Positions 16,553 to 25,572 of a DNA stretch of 64,000 bases are shown piece after piece. A model generated the notes under the pieces. The model did not search any database. It was given only the letters and a program-made list of their open reading frames with translations, and was not told where the DNA came from. The translations under genes and the position numbers were made by a program. Numbering within the stretch: the stretch's first letter is position 1; every line of letters begins with the position of its first letter. Location: contig NZ_JBHTCT010000003.1 in assembly GCF_042665595.1 (NCBI RefSeq), forward strand, positions 1-64,000. The letters are read 5' to 3'. The DNA is from Bhargavaea changchunensis (GTDB taxonomy: Bacteria; Bacillota; Bacilli; Bacillales_A; Planococcaceae).

Positions 16553-17545
16553 ATGGCGTTTACGAAAGAGGATTATACGGAGATGAGTCTGAAAATCCGA
16601 AAGGTGAAGGAAGAGGTGGGAAAGTTCATCGTCGGACAGGAGGAGGCGGTGGACTTTATCATTTATTCCATTCTTGCCGGAGGCCATACGCTTCTTGAGG
16701 GGTTGCCGGGACTTGGGAAAACGATGCTGATCCGGACGTTTTCCGAAGTGCTGGACCTGGGCTTTTCCCGCATCCAGTTCACCCCCGACCTGATGCCTTC
16801 CGACATCACGGGAACAACGGTGATTGAAGAAACACCGGATGGGCGCAAGTCATTTGTATTTCGTGAAGGGCCAATATTCAGCGAGATGGTGCTCGCCGAT
16901 GAAATCAACCGCGCCACACCGAAAACACAAAGCGCGCTGCTCGAGGCGATGGGAGAACGGACGGTGACGACACTCGGAAGCACCCGTCCGATGAAGGACC
17001 CGTTTTTCGTATTGGCCACACAAAATCCGATTGAACTAGAAGGAACCTATCCGCTGCCCGAAGCGCAGCTGGACCGTTTTCTCTGCAAAGTGATCGTCCC
17101 GAACCCGGGTATGGAAGAGCTCAAGGAAATCATCCGCCGTACAACGGGCAGCGAAACTGGCGGCATTCAGAAGTTAATGGGACCGGAAGAAATCCGGCGA
17201 GCCCGTGAAATGGTGCGGGAAGTAATTTTGCCGGAGGAGATGCTGGATGTGGCCGCCCGGATCGTCACCGGCACGCATCCATCCGGTTCCCCGTTGGATG
17301 AGGTAAGACGGTGGGTCCGCTTTGGCAGCGGTCCCCGCGGTCTGCAGAGCCTTGTGCTGGCGGCAAAAGCACGGGCACTGAGCGAAGGGCGTTTCCATGT
17401 CTCAATCGGCGATCTGAAAAAATGTGCGGTTCCTGTGCTTCGCCACCGTCTGCTGTTCAACTATGAGGGTGAAGCGGAAGGCATGCCGGCGGATGGCCTG
17501 ATCATGCGGCTTGCCGATTTGTCTGCAGGAGGACACGCGTCATGA
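16553..17545 (+). CDS. MoxR-family AAA+ ATPase
   Basis: 330-residue MoxR-type AAA+ ATPase, a chaperone-like enzyme that normally works with vWA-domain partners. Walker A GLPGLGKTM (about 50), Walker B LADEINR (about 113), sensor-1 ATQNPIELEGTYPLPEAQLDRF and a C-terminal lid domain are all present. ATG 16553 has GGGAG 9 bp upstream; the in-frame GTG 16544 is less likely. It overlaps the DUF58 gene by 4 bp. The MoxR-DUF58-vWA triad is a widespread module of largely unknown function. Confidence 0.92.
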   Translation: MAFTKEDYTEMSLKIRKVKEEVGKFIVGQEEAVDFIIYSILAGGHTLLEGLPGLGKTMLIRTFSEVLDLGFSRIQFTPDLMPSDITGTTVIEETPDGRKSFVFREGPIFSEMVLADEINRATPKTQSALLEAMGERTVTTLGSTRPMKDPFFVLATQNPIELEGTYPLPEAQLDRFLCKVIVPNPGMEELKEIIRRTTGSETGGIQKLMGPEEIRRAREMVREVILPEEMLDVAARIVTGTHPSGSPLDEVRRWVRFGSGPRGLQSLVLAAKARALSEGRFHVSIGDLKKCAVPVLRHRLLFNYEGEAEGMPADGLIMRLADLSAGGHAS

Positions 17546-18408
17546 CTGAATCGTTTTTTCCAACGACCGCTGCCGCTGTCACCGCCAGGCTCCGGCATCT
17601 GGCCCGAACTGCTCCGAGAGGGATGCGTCATGGGCGAAATGCCTCGGGCAGGAGCGGAACCTCTCCGGATTTCTCGGATTTCCAGCCTTATGCTCCCGGT
17701 GACGACATCCGAAATGTCGACTGGAACATTTATGCAAGGACAGATCAGCTGTTCATCAAGCGTTTCATGGACGAGCGCGAACTGCGTGTGTCCGTGATCC
17801 TGGATGCCAGCCGGTCAATGGGCGGTGACCGGTGGCTCTATGCACGGAGGCTGTGTGCAATGCTTGGCATGATGGCGCTGTCGGCTGATGACCATCTTGT
17901 TTTCATGACAGCGGGTGGCCCAAAGCCGTCCGTGTTTTCGGCAAAGGGCGTCCGGAACAGGAGCCGTTTCCTGGGTCATCTGGAACAGTTGCAGCCTCCT
18001 GGAGGGAACAGCTTTGCAGGGGATGCGGCTTCGGAAAACCTTCTCGGCGCATCAGTCCGCTATGTCGTGACCGACGGATTGGAGCCGACCGAATCATTCC
18101 GTCCGCTTCTCCGTAAGCTCAGGAAAAGTGCGGGTGAGGTAAGGATGATTCTATTGAAGGATGACATTCCGGATATTCCCGAACGGGGCAGCGATGTCCG
18201 TTTTGTCGATTCGGAGACCGGCAAGGCGGTGGATGTATCGCTTACGGCAGCTGCGATACACAGGCAGCAGGCGCTCAGTGAAAGGCATTTTTCAGAGCTT
18301 GCAGCCCTATGCCGGGAATACGCTGTTGCCGTGCTTGAGGCGGAGGAGCAGGACGGTGTTTTGGAGCTTGTGTCAAAAAAGATGAGAAGAGCGGGCTGGG
18401 TCCGCTGA
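17542..18408 (+). CDS. DUF58 domain protein (vWA-like)
   Basis: 288 residues. The family's core motif appears as DFSDFQPYAPGDDIRNVDWN (residues about 43-62) followed by YARTDQLFIKRFMDERELRVSVILDASRSM, where DASRS (about 87-91) is an intact metal-ion-dependent adhesion site. No membrane helix, in contrast to longer DUF58 proteins that start with two. Start ATG 17542 overlaps the MoxR stop (ATGA). Expected to interact with the MoxR ATPase. Confidence 0.9.
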   Translation: MTESFFPTTAAAVTARLRHLARTAPRGMRHGRNASGRSGTSPDFSDFQPYAPGDDIRNVDWNIYARTDQLFIKRFMDERELRVSVILDASRSMGGDRWLYARRLCAMLGMMALSADDHLVFMTAGGPKPSVFSAKGVRNRSRFLGHLEQLQPPGGNSFAGDAASENLLGASVRYVVTDGLEPTESFRPLLRKLRKSAGEVRMILLKDDIPDIPERGSDVRFVDSETGKAVDVSLTAAAIHRQQALSERHFSELAALCREYAVAVLEAEEQDGVLELVSKKMRRAGWVR

Positions 18409-18424
18409 GCAGGGAGGAGATCGG

Positions 18425-20185
18425 ATGGGTTTCGGTTCAATCGGAATGATCTGGACGCTGGCCGTTCCCGCCATCGTCCTCCTTTATTATTTTTTCAGGA
18501 AAAAATACGAGGAACGCACGGTGCCGTCCATCCTTTTTTGGGAACAATCCCGGAAGCATACGGAAAGCTCTCCTCTTATCAGTCACCTGAACCGGAATGC
18601 TCTCTTTTATTTGCAGATGGCGGCCCTATTGCTGTTCGTGCTTCTGCTGATGAAGCCGGGCATAGCCGGTTCCGGCAATAATTCAGGACATTTAATCATC
18701 GTGGCGGACACATCTGCCACGATGCTGGCCGATGAAGACGGTGAGCCACTGATTGAACGGCAAAAGACCAAGATGGAATCATTGATCCGCGATAATGAAG
18801 GCGCGCGATTCACCATCATCCGTGCATCAGGATCCCCGGATGTCTTGCTGCAGGGTTCCGAACAGGCGGATCAAGCGATCGGGATTGTCAGGAGCATGGG
18901 ACTGACTTATGCACATCAGGATCTGAATGCGGCAATGGCGCTCGCAGGCACAGTTGCCGGCGGAGAAAAGGCGGATGTGCATGTTTTCACCGACGCTGCG
19001 GGCCCGGAAGACTTTCCGCCAGCTATGCCCGGGCTGGTTTACAGAATTCATGCCGCGTCAACCCTTCCGGAAAATGTATCGATCGAGCAGTTCGGCATCG
19101 CCCGGATGGAAGACGGACAGTCGGCAATTGCGGTCGTGACCAATGACTCTCCGACGGACAAAAAAATCGTGCTTTCCCTTGAAGATGGACAGGGCAACCC
19201 GGTAGGGAAAGTGCACGAACTGACAATAGCCGAAGGCGAGTCGGAACGGATTGTGTTTGATGGGCTGCCGGCCGTCCCAGGACTCAAACTCACAATGGAA
19301 ACAGATGATGGCTATCCGGCGGACAATATCGTCCATGCCGTTTCCGGCGGAGGGGAACTGCAGGTCTATGCGGATGCCGGACTGCATGAGCTGGTTCATA
19401 AAGCCCTCCTGGCGACCGGTGCCGATGTGACCGCTTATGGAAGGGACGAGGCGGAGCAACTGCCGGAAGAGGCGATTGTCGTAACCGGTTCGGAAAAGAC
19501 ATTCCAGGAACGCCGGGGACGCACGATCCTGTTCGGACGGGAAGGGCAACCCGAAGAAAATCCGGTGTTCATCACACCATCAGAGGTTCCGCTGTTCGGT
19601 TTTGCGCCAGGTGAGGATATCTATGTCTCCGGACTTTATCCTCCCTTCCCGGACATGGAGGCGGTCGCAGGCCCTCAGAGCAGCCCGCTGATCCAGAGGG
19701 CTTCCGACGGCAGGATTGCGGTGCTGGCCGACCCGTCCATGACGGACTGGCCGCTCCGTCCATCCTTCCCGCTGTTTCTCTGGAGTGCAATTGACGGCTA
19801 TTCCCGGGAGCAGGCTGGTGCCGGAACCTTCCTCCCCGGAGAAAGGCGTTCGGTCACGCCTTCGCTTGAAGGGGGCTGGCAATTATATACCTCGGACGGA
19901 GAATACCTCGCGGAATTCGGCCCCGCCGAGGCGGTGGCCGCGCCTGATCAGCCCGGGCTGTATGTTCTCCGGGCCGGTAAGGAAGAGCGCTACCTGGCCG
20001 TCATCCTGCCTGAGGAAGAACGTACGGTGAAGGCCGGACTTTCGTACACCGCCGGCGAGAGAGAAAGCGGCGGGACTTCTGGATCCGCCGACAATCAGCC
20101 GATTGTGGTGCCGCTTGTCCTCCTGATCTTGCTTCTGATTCTTGCGGAATGGGAGGTGCAGCGGCGTCATGGACTTTCGTATTGA
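18425..20185 (+). CDS. BatA-type membrane protein with degenerate vWA domain
   Basis: 586 residues. The N-terminus has the two helices typical of the aerotolerance-regulator/BatA N-terminal domain (IGMIWTLAVPAIVLLYYFF and FYLQMAALLLFVLLLM with SILFWE in between), then a vWA domain starting HLIIVADTSATM; its adhesion site reads DTSAT, with Thr in place of the last Ser. Beta-rich regions follow, and a C-terminal helix (about 562-580, VVPLVLLILLLILAEWEV) re-enters the membrane. GGGAGGAGATCGG precedes ATG 18425. Its 3' end overlaps the next gene by 17 bp. Confidence 0.85.
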   Translation: MGFGSIGMIWTLAVPAIVLLYYFFRKKYEERTVPSILFWEQSRKHTESSPLISHLNRNALFYLQMAALLLFVLLLMKPGIAGSGNNSGHLIIVADTSATMLADEDGEPLIERQKTKMESLIRDNEGARFTIIRASGSPDVLLQGSEQADQAIGIVRSMGLTYAHQDLNAAMALAGTVAGGEKADVHVFTDAAGPEDFPPAMPGLVYRIHAASTLPENVSIEQFGIARMEDGQSAIAVVTNDSPTDKKIVLSLEDGQGNPVGKVHELTIAEGESERIVFDGLPAVPGLKLTMETDDGYPADNIVHAVSGGGELQVYADAGLHELVHKALLATGADVTAYGRDEAEQLPEEAIVVTGSEKTFQERRGRTILFGREGQPEENPVFITPSEVPLFGFAPGEDIYVSGLYPPFPDMEAVAGPQSSPLIQRASDGRIAVLADPSMTDWPLRPSFPLFLWSAIDGYSREQAGAGTFLPGERRSVTPSLEGGWQLYTSDGEYLAEFGPAEAVAAPDQPGLYVLRAGKEERYLAVILPEEERTVKAGLSYTAGERESGGTSGSADNQPIVVPLVLLILLLILAEWEVQRRHGLSY

Positions 20186-22739
20186 ACATCCGGCCTATCT
20201 ATTGCTTCTTCTCCCGGTGTTCGGCTATCTTTTCTGGTCATGGAAACTGGAGCAGGGAAAAAGTGGGCGCAAGGCCTTTGTACTTCTAGGTATGAGAATA
20301 TCTGTTGCCGCACTCCTGATCTTTGCGGCAGCCTCCCCTTACCTTCTGATGCGGGCGGAGGAGGAGCGGCTGTTCTTCCTTGTGGACCGCTCCGCCTCGA
20401 TGGAAGGGACTGAGGAAGAGGTTTCAGCCTTCCTGGAAGAGGCAGTCAGCCAGGGGCAGGACCGCAATGTCACAGTGCTATCGTTTGCGGGAGAGGCATG
20501 GAATGACCCTTTGGAGTCCGGGAGCCCGGATATCACCAGGCACACCGGAGAAACGGATCTCGAAGGTGCACTTCGGTATGCGTCAGCCGCTGCTGCGGGA
20601 AGTCCCGCCAGAATCGTGGTCTTATCAGACGGCAGAGAGACGAGGGGGGATGCGCTGGAGTATATCCGCAGCCAACTGCCCCAAGATGTCACGGTAGACG
20701 CGGCAGTATTCGCCGCACCGGATTCAGAAGACGTATCCGTCTCATCATTCACCGTCCCGACAACGGGCAGGAAAGGCGAGTCGCAGCAGCTGGACGTGAC
20801 CGTCCGGGCGACCGCGCCTGCGGCGGCACGGCTGATCCTGTTCCGCAATGATCAGCCGGTTGCCGAGAGGGACACTGAGCTTTCCGAAGGGGAAAACCGC
20901 TTTACATTCAGCGAGGTCCAGACTGAAGAGGGACTCGTGAAATATGAGGTGCAAGTCATCATGAAGGAGGACGGCATTCAGGAAAACAACCGGATGACTG
21001 CCGTCACCGAGATTGAAGGACCGCCGCGCGTGCTGATCGCAGATAGCACCGGGACTCCGGGCCAGCTCGGAAACTTGGTCGGAAAAAGCGGGATCAGCGT
21101 TGAGACGGTCCATGCCGGAGACCTTCCGCAGGACCTTTCGTCCTATCTGCAGTATGATGCCATCATCTTCGACAATGTGCCTGGCCATCGGGTCGGGGAG
21201 GAAAGAATGGCTGTCATTGAACAGGCCGTCCGGACATTCGGCCTCGGGTTTATGATGGTCGGCGGAGAGGAGAGCTTTGGGCTGGGCGGTTATTTCCGTA
21301 CGCCGATCGAGAAGATACTTCCTGTCGATATGGACGTGACCGGCAAACAGGTCATCCCATCACTGGGCCTCGTGATCGTACTGGACCGCTCAGGCAGCAT
21401 GGCCGGGCGTAAACTTGAGCTGGCGAAAGAGGCAGCCGCACGCTCTGTGGCCCTTCTCAGGGAAGACGACACGCTCGGATTTATTGCATTTGACGAGAGT
21501 CCGTGGGAAGTAATCGAAACGTCCCCGATCGGTGATCCGAATGAAGCATCGGGGAAAATCATGTCGGTCACGCCGGGCGGCGGCACCGATATTTATCCTT
21601 CAGTCGCTTTGGCCTACGAACGGCTCAGTGGCCTGGATCTGGAACGGAAGCACATCATCCTTCTGACAGACGGAATGTCTGCGGCAGGCGGGAATTACGC
21701 GTCTCTTGCAGAAAAAGGTGACTCCGACGGGGTGACCATGTCGACTGTGGCAATAGGTGAGGATGCGGACCGGCAACTCCTCCGGCAGCTCGCCGATCAG
21801 GCTTCCGGCCGCTATTATGAAGTGACAGATGCAGACTCGGTTCCGTCCATCCTGTCCAGGGAGACTGCCATGCTGTCGAGAACCTATATTGTGGACGAGC
21901 CTTTCACGCCCGCCGTACGCGGGGGGACAGGCTGGGATACGCTGTTCGGCAACGGGCTGCCGCAGATGAACGCTTACATCGCGACGACGGCAAAACCCGA
22001 TTCCGATGTCATCCTGGAGAGCCCGGAAGGCGATCCGATCATCGCGGAAGGCCGGTACGGCCTGGGCAGGACTCTCGCCTATACATCCGGCTCGGGTGGC
22101 TGGAGCGGCGGGTTCGCATCCTGGGACCGATGGGGAGAATTGTGGACAACCGCCGTTTCAAGAATTCTTCCCCAATACCGCAGTGAGGCGTTCGACATCC
22201 GCAGGAACAAAGACGGTTCCTATACGGTGACCGGACCGGAGTCCATGCCCTTCCTGGACATAGCCGCCGTCGACGAAGGGGGCCGTGAGCTCGGGACGGC
22301 TGTTGAACCGGTCAGGCCGGGTACGGCGCGCGTACGGGTACAGTCAGGCCCGAGCCTCGTCTTCTTCAGGATATCCGGGGACGGGGAGAGTGTCACGACA
22401 GCCGGCATCTCGATTCCGTATGGTGCCGAGTACCGGCCCGGACCTCCGGATCAGGAACGCCTTTCTGCCATCGCAGAAAGGTCGGGAGGCCGAGTGCTGG
22501 AATCGGCCAAAGAAGCCCTGAGACCGCCTGAATCCTCCAAGAAGGAGATCCTCCCGGCCTGGGACTGGTTCGCCCTTGCGGCAATGCTGATCTTCTTTGC
22601 GGATATCACACTGCGGAGATTTGGATTGCCGCGAATCCGGAAACCAGGCAGGTCTGCAGGAGGGACAAGGGAATCAGCAGCGAACATGGAAGAAACGAGC
22701 TTGGAAAAGCTGCTGAAAGCAAAAAAGCAGGATCAATAA
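20169..22739 (+). CDS. Large membrane protein with two vWA domains and a glutamine-amidotransferase-like domain
   Basis: 856 residues, last gene of the operon. Two N-terminal helices (AYLLLLLPVFGYLFWSW; LGMRISVAALLIFAAA) lead to vWA domain 1 (FFLVDRSASM, about 72), a beta region, then a class-I glutamine-amidotransferase-like fold containing YDAIIFDNVPGHRV and the signature FMMVGGEESFGLGGYF (about 360), and vWA domain 2 (VIVLDRSGSM, about 404; GGGTDIYPS later). A C-terminal helix lies near residue 798 (WFALAAMLIFFADIT). Both adhesion sites are intact. ATG 20169 has GGGAGGTG 10 bp upstream; the longer frame from 20142 lacks a site. The gatase-like fold has no catalytic Cys that I can see, so it is probably non-enzymatic. 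Confidence 0.88.
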   Translation: MDFRIEHPAYLLLLLPVFGYLFWSWKLEQGKSGRKAFVLLGMRISVAALLIFAAASPYLLMRAEEERLFFLVDRSASMEGTEEEVSAFLEEAVSQGQDRNVTVLSFAGEAWNDPLESGSPDITRHTGETDLEGALRYASAAAAGSPARIVVLSDGRETRGDALEYIRSQLPQDVTVDAAVFAAPDSEDVSVSSFTVPTTGRKGESQQLDVTVRATAPAAARLILFRNDQPVAERDTELSEGENRFTFSEVQTEEGLVKYEVQVIMKEDGIQENNRMTAVTEIEGPPRVLIADSTGTPGQLGNLVGKSGISVETVHAGDLPQDLSSYLQYDAIIFDNVPGHRVGEERMAVIEQAVRTFGLGFMMVGGEESFGLGGYFRTPIEKILPVDMDVTGKQVIPSLGLVIVLDRSGSMAGRKLELAKEAAARSVALLREDDTLGFIAFDESPWEVIETSPIGDPNEASGKIMSVTPGGGTDIYPSVALAYERLSGLDLERKHIILLTDGMSAAGGNYASLAEKGDSDGVTMSTVAIGEDADRQLLRQLADQASGRYYEVTDADSVPSILSRETAMLSRTYIVDEPFTPAVRGGTGWDTLFGNGLPQMNAYIATTAKPDSDVILESPEGDPIIAEGRYGLGRTLAYTSGSGGWSGGFASWDRWGELWTTAVSRILPQYRSEAFDIRRNKDGSYTVTGPESMPFLDIAAVDEGGRELGTAVEPVRPGTARVRVQSGPSLVFFRISGDGESVTTAGISIPYGAEYRPGPPDQERLSAIAERSGGRVLESAKEALRPPESSKKEILPAWDWFALAAMLIFFADITLRRFGLPRIRKPGRSAGGTRESAANMEETSLEKLLKAKKQDQ

Positions 22740-22850
22740 TGTGAAACGCAGGAGTTGGCCATACAAAGCGCCTGGCCTCTGATGAACCCATCGGTTGAGG
22801 AAATGATGAAACCGGGGCAGGTGGTGACCGCGATCAGCCGAGTGTGGTGA

Positions 22851-22973
22851 TTTCGTCATTCATCCGGGCAATTTCGTCATTCGACCCCAGGAAGCTGGCG
22901 AATGACGAGATCGGGGGGCCGAATGACGAAATCGGGCATGCGAATGACGAAACCAAGCGCGTGAATGACGAAA
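22851..22973. repeat. Phased array of six GAATGACGAAA boxes with one inversion
   Basis: Boxes (11 bp): TTTCGTCATTC at 22851 and 22872, then the reverse complement at 22900 (one mismatch, GAGA), 22921, 22942 and 22963. Within each orientation the spacing is exactly 21 bp, two helical turns. The inversion point forms a hairpin: TCGTCATTCG (22874-22883) with CGAATGACGA (22899-22908), and inside it CCAG/CTGG around GAAG. Spacers differ. The array lies in the roughly 385-bp gap between the vWA operon and the MFS gene; I see no supported gene in that gap. Confidence 0.85.
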
Positions 22974-23050
22974 CCGCCGTATGCATTGAGGATCTCTCCC
23001 TGTAGGGAAAACCCATCCCTACGAGCAGAAATCAGCAGGGCACAAGAAAA

Positions 23051-23087
23051 AGGGCTGTCACTCAAAATCTGAGTGACGGCCCTTTTT
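23051..23087. terminator. Terminator between the vWA operon region and the MFS gene
   Basis: AGGGCTGTCACTCA pairs with TGAGTGACGGCCCT (one G-T), followed by TTTTTG on the plus strand and preceded by AAAAA, so it can act in both directions. Confidence 0.9.
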
Positions 23088-23126
23088 GCTTTCAGTGGTC
23101 CTGCATAAATTGTCGGTTTTCATTTT

Positions 23127-24347
23127 TTACCGGGTCACTGCAACCTTTCTGGAGCGGAGCGTCCGGAGCTGTTCCCGGTGGAGCCTTGCCCAGGAAGCGG
23201 TGATGCCGAAGCAGACGAGCAGTACCGCAGTCCCGAAAATATACGGGATGGCCATATTGATATCGAACAGCGTGCCCGCGAGCGCAGGACCGAACATATT
23301 GCCGAGGCTCATGTAGGCATTGATCAGGCCGGCGGCAAATCCCTGTTCATTACCGGCCATCTTGGAGATCAGCGTGTTGAGTGCCGGACGCAGAAGCGAG
23401 GTCGCCGTGAAGAAGAAAGTGGAGATCAGCATCAGCGACCAGAACCGGTCCACAAACAGAATGCCGGTCATGGCAAAGGCGGCAATCAGCAGGTTCACAA
23501 GAATGACACGCATCTCCCCATACTTCCTGAACAGCGGATCGACGACAAAAGTCTGGACAACGACCCCGACAAAGCCTCCGATTGTCATCAGTATCGCAAT
23601 CTCGGCCGGGGTGTAGGCATATTTTTTGTCCATATACATGGAGATCGTCGCCTGGAAGTTTGCGAGTCCGAACGAGAAGACAAGCGTGATAATCAGCAGG
23701 ATAAAGTAATTCAGTGCAACAGAACGCTTTAGCTGGCCAAGGATGTTTTCCTGCTTCCTTGGCTCCTGCTTTTCCGGTCCGTTTTTTGGACGAGGGTCCG
23801 GAAGAATCAGGGTAGAGGACAATGCGGCAATCAGGGCGACGCTGCAGGCGATATAAAACGGGAACTGCAGGCTCACGTTCGAGAGGAATCCCCCGATGGA
23901 TGGGCCGATCATGAAGCCCAGGGACATGGAAGCACCGAGCCATCCCATCCCTTTTCCGCGGTCATCAAAGGTCGTGATGTCGGCCACGAACGCCATCATC
24001 GGCGGGATGAGGAAAGCAGCACCGAAGCCAGTGATAAACCGGGCGACGAACAGCATCCAAAGTTCAGTCGCGAGGCCGAAGGCAAGCTGTGACAGGCCGA
24101 AGACGACAAGCCCGAAGATGATCAGCTTCTTCCGGCCATATCTGTCAGACAGGTTGCCGGATATCGGGGAGAACAGGAATTGCGCCAGAGCAAAGGAGGA
24201 AATCAGGAAACCCAGCACCTGGCCGGCTGCTCCAAATGTCTCCAGGTAAGCCGGCATGATCGGGATGATCAGTCCGATGCCGGACATCGCGATGAACATG
24301 TTGAACATGAGGATATACAATGCAGAACGATTGGTTCCCTCCGCCAT
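23127..24347 (-). CDS. MFS drug exporter (Bmr/NorA-type DHA1 family)
   Basis: 406 residues with twelve predicted helices. MFS motif A reads GNLSDRYGRKKLIIFG between helices 2 and 3; motif C of drug:H+ antiporters is seen as GASMSLGFMIGPSIGGFLS in helix 5. The C-terminal KMAGNEQGFAAGLINAYMSLGN block closely resembles B. subtilis Bmr. Likely exports drugs or other amphipathic compounds by proton antiport. A run of G residues (AAAAGGGGGG) precedes ATG 24347. Single-gene unit. Confidence 0.85.
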   Translation of the reverse strand: MAEGTNRSALYILMFNMFIAMSGIGLIIPIMPAYLETFGAAGQVLGFLISSFALAQFLFSPISGNLSDRYGRKKLIIFGLVVFGLSQLAFGLATELWMLFVARFITGFGAAFLIPPMMAFVADITTFDDRGKGMGWLGASMSLGFMIGPSIGGFLSNVSLQFPFYIACSVALIAALSSTLILPDPRPKNGPEKQEPRKQENILGQLKRSVALNYFILLIITLVFSFGLANFQATISMYMDKKYAYTPAEIAILMTIGGFVGVVVQTFVVDPLFRKYGEMRVILVNLLIAAFAMTGILFVDRFWSLMLISTFFFTATSLLRPALNTLISKMAGNEQGFAAGLINAYMSLGNMFGPALAGTLFDINMAIPYIFGTAVLLVCFGITASWARLHREQLRTLRSRKVAVTR

Positions 24348-24455
24348 GCCCGGGCCCCCCTTTTAAAGTTTCGTGTGTCAAACAATTCTACCATACCCAT
24401 CATACCCGTTTCACCATCGTCGAATGTCTCCAACAGAAAATATCTGCCCCAGACA

Positions 24456-24489
24456 GAAAAACAGTCCGGAATATGCAGATTCCGGACTG
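24456..24489 (-). terminator. Rho-independent terminator after potD
   Basis: On the minus strand CAGTCCGGAAT pairs with ATTCCGGACTG and is followed by TTTTTC. Confidence 0.9.
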
Positions 24490-24495
24490 CCTGTA

Positions 24496-25572
24496 TCAGT
24501 TCATCCCCATCTTGAAGCGGAGAAAGCGTTCGTTGTATTCACCGGTCATTTCCGGCCCGAGGTTCCGGTATACTTCAAGTCGCTCGCGGATTTCCTCATC
24601 CGGATAAAAACGCTCATCCCCGGTCACTTCGGGGTCCATCAGCTCAAGTCCGGCGGCATTCGGCGTAGAATAGCCGACCCAATCGGCATTCTGTGCCGCA
24701 ACTTCCGCATCGAGCATGAAGTTGATGAACTGATGCGCGCCATCGACGTTGGCCGCGGTCTTCGGAATGATCATGTTGTCGAACCAGAGGTTGGATCCTT
24801 CCTCAGGCACCGCGAAGTCGATTGATTCGTTGATATACATCATGTCGAGGGCCTGGCCCGACCAGGTGAGTGCGATCGCTGCCTCGTTGCGCCGCATCAT
24901 CTCAACGATCTCATCGCCGATGATGGCTTTTACATTCGGTGTCAGTTCATCCAGCTTGGCTGATGCGGCATCCAGTTCGGACTCATCGGTCGAGTTGAGG
25001 GAATAGCCGAGGCTGTTCAGTCCCATCCCCATGACCTCGCGGGCACTGTCGACGAGGATGATCTGCTCGCGGAGCTCGGGCCTCCACAGGTCCTCCCAGC
25101 TCGTGAAGTCAAAGTCCTCCTCGAGAAGGTCCGGGTTGAAGGCGATTCCGACGGTTCCCCAGAAGTAGGGGACGGAGTATTCGTTGTCCGGGTCGAACGG
25201 CAGATCCAGGAAATACGGATCGATGTTTTTCAGGTTCGGAATTTTTGAGTGATCGAGCGGTATGAGGAGATCTTCCTCCTTCATGTTCTCGATCATGTAT
25301 TCGGACGGCATGGCGACATCATAGGATGTACCGCCCTGCTGGACTTTCGTCATCATCGCTTCGTTGGAGTCGAATGTCTCATAGACGACGCGGATGCCGG
25401 TTTCCTCGGTGAACTGATCCAGCAGTTCAGGATCCAGGTATTCGCCCCAGTTATATACAGTGATGGTGTCGCTTCCCGTGCTGCCCGACGTCTTTCCGAG
25501 CTGGCTGTTGATGTAGAGCAGCAGTGCGGATACGACGATCACGGCAACTGCGGCACGGATAATCTCTTTCAT
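24496..25572 (-). CDS. potD: Spermidine/putrescine ABC transporter substrate-binding protein
   Basis: 358-residue type I polyamine-binding protein. After an N-terminal hydrophobic segment (AAVAVIVVSALLLYINS) comes the family start ITVYNWGEYLDPELLDQFTEETG, then YDVAMPSEYMIENM and VPYFWGTVGIAFNPD. There is no lipobox cysteine, so the protein is probably held by an uncleaved N-terminal anchor, as in B. subtilis PotD. ATG 25572 overlaps the potC stop by 4 bp. Last gene of the xre-potABCD operon. Confidence 0.92.
   Translation of the reverse strand: MKEIIRAAVAVIVVSALLLYINSQLGKTSGSTGSDTITVYNWGEYLDPELLDQFTEETGIRVVYETFDSNEAMMTKVQQGGTSYDVAMPSEYMIENMKEEDLLIPLDHSKIPNLKNIDPYFLDLPFDPDNEYSVPYFWGTVGIAFNPDLLEEDFDFTSWEDLWRPELREQIILVDSAREVMGMGLNSLGYSLNSTDESELDAASAKLDELTPNVKAIIGDEIVEMMRRNEAAIALTWSGQALDMMYINESIDFAVPEEGSNLWFDNMIIPKTAANVDGAHQFINFMLDAEVAAQNADWVGYSTPNAAGLELMDPEVTGDERFYPDEEIRERLEVYRNLGPEMTGEYNERFLRFKMGMN

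Noticed and set aside
22806..22850. 14-codon frame with GAGGAAATG upstream
   Set aside because: Very short, no promoter or terminator of its own, and composition like chance; not supported without conservation data.
22851..22973. CRISPR array
   Set aside because: Repeats are only 11 bp with about 10-bp spacers, one inversion, and no cas genes nearby.
22834..23065. Minus-strand frames of about 60 residues with SSF or FVI heptads
   Set aside because: They are translations of the 21-bp array in two frames, without ribosome sites; the periodicity is better explained at DNA or RNA level.
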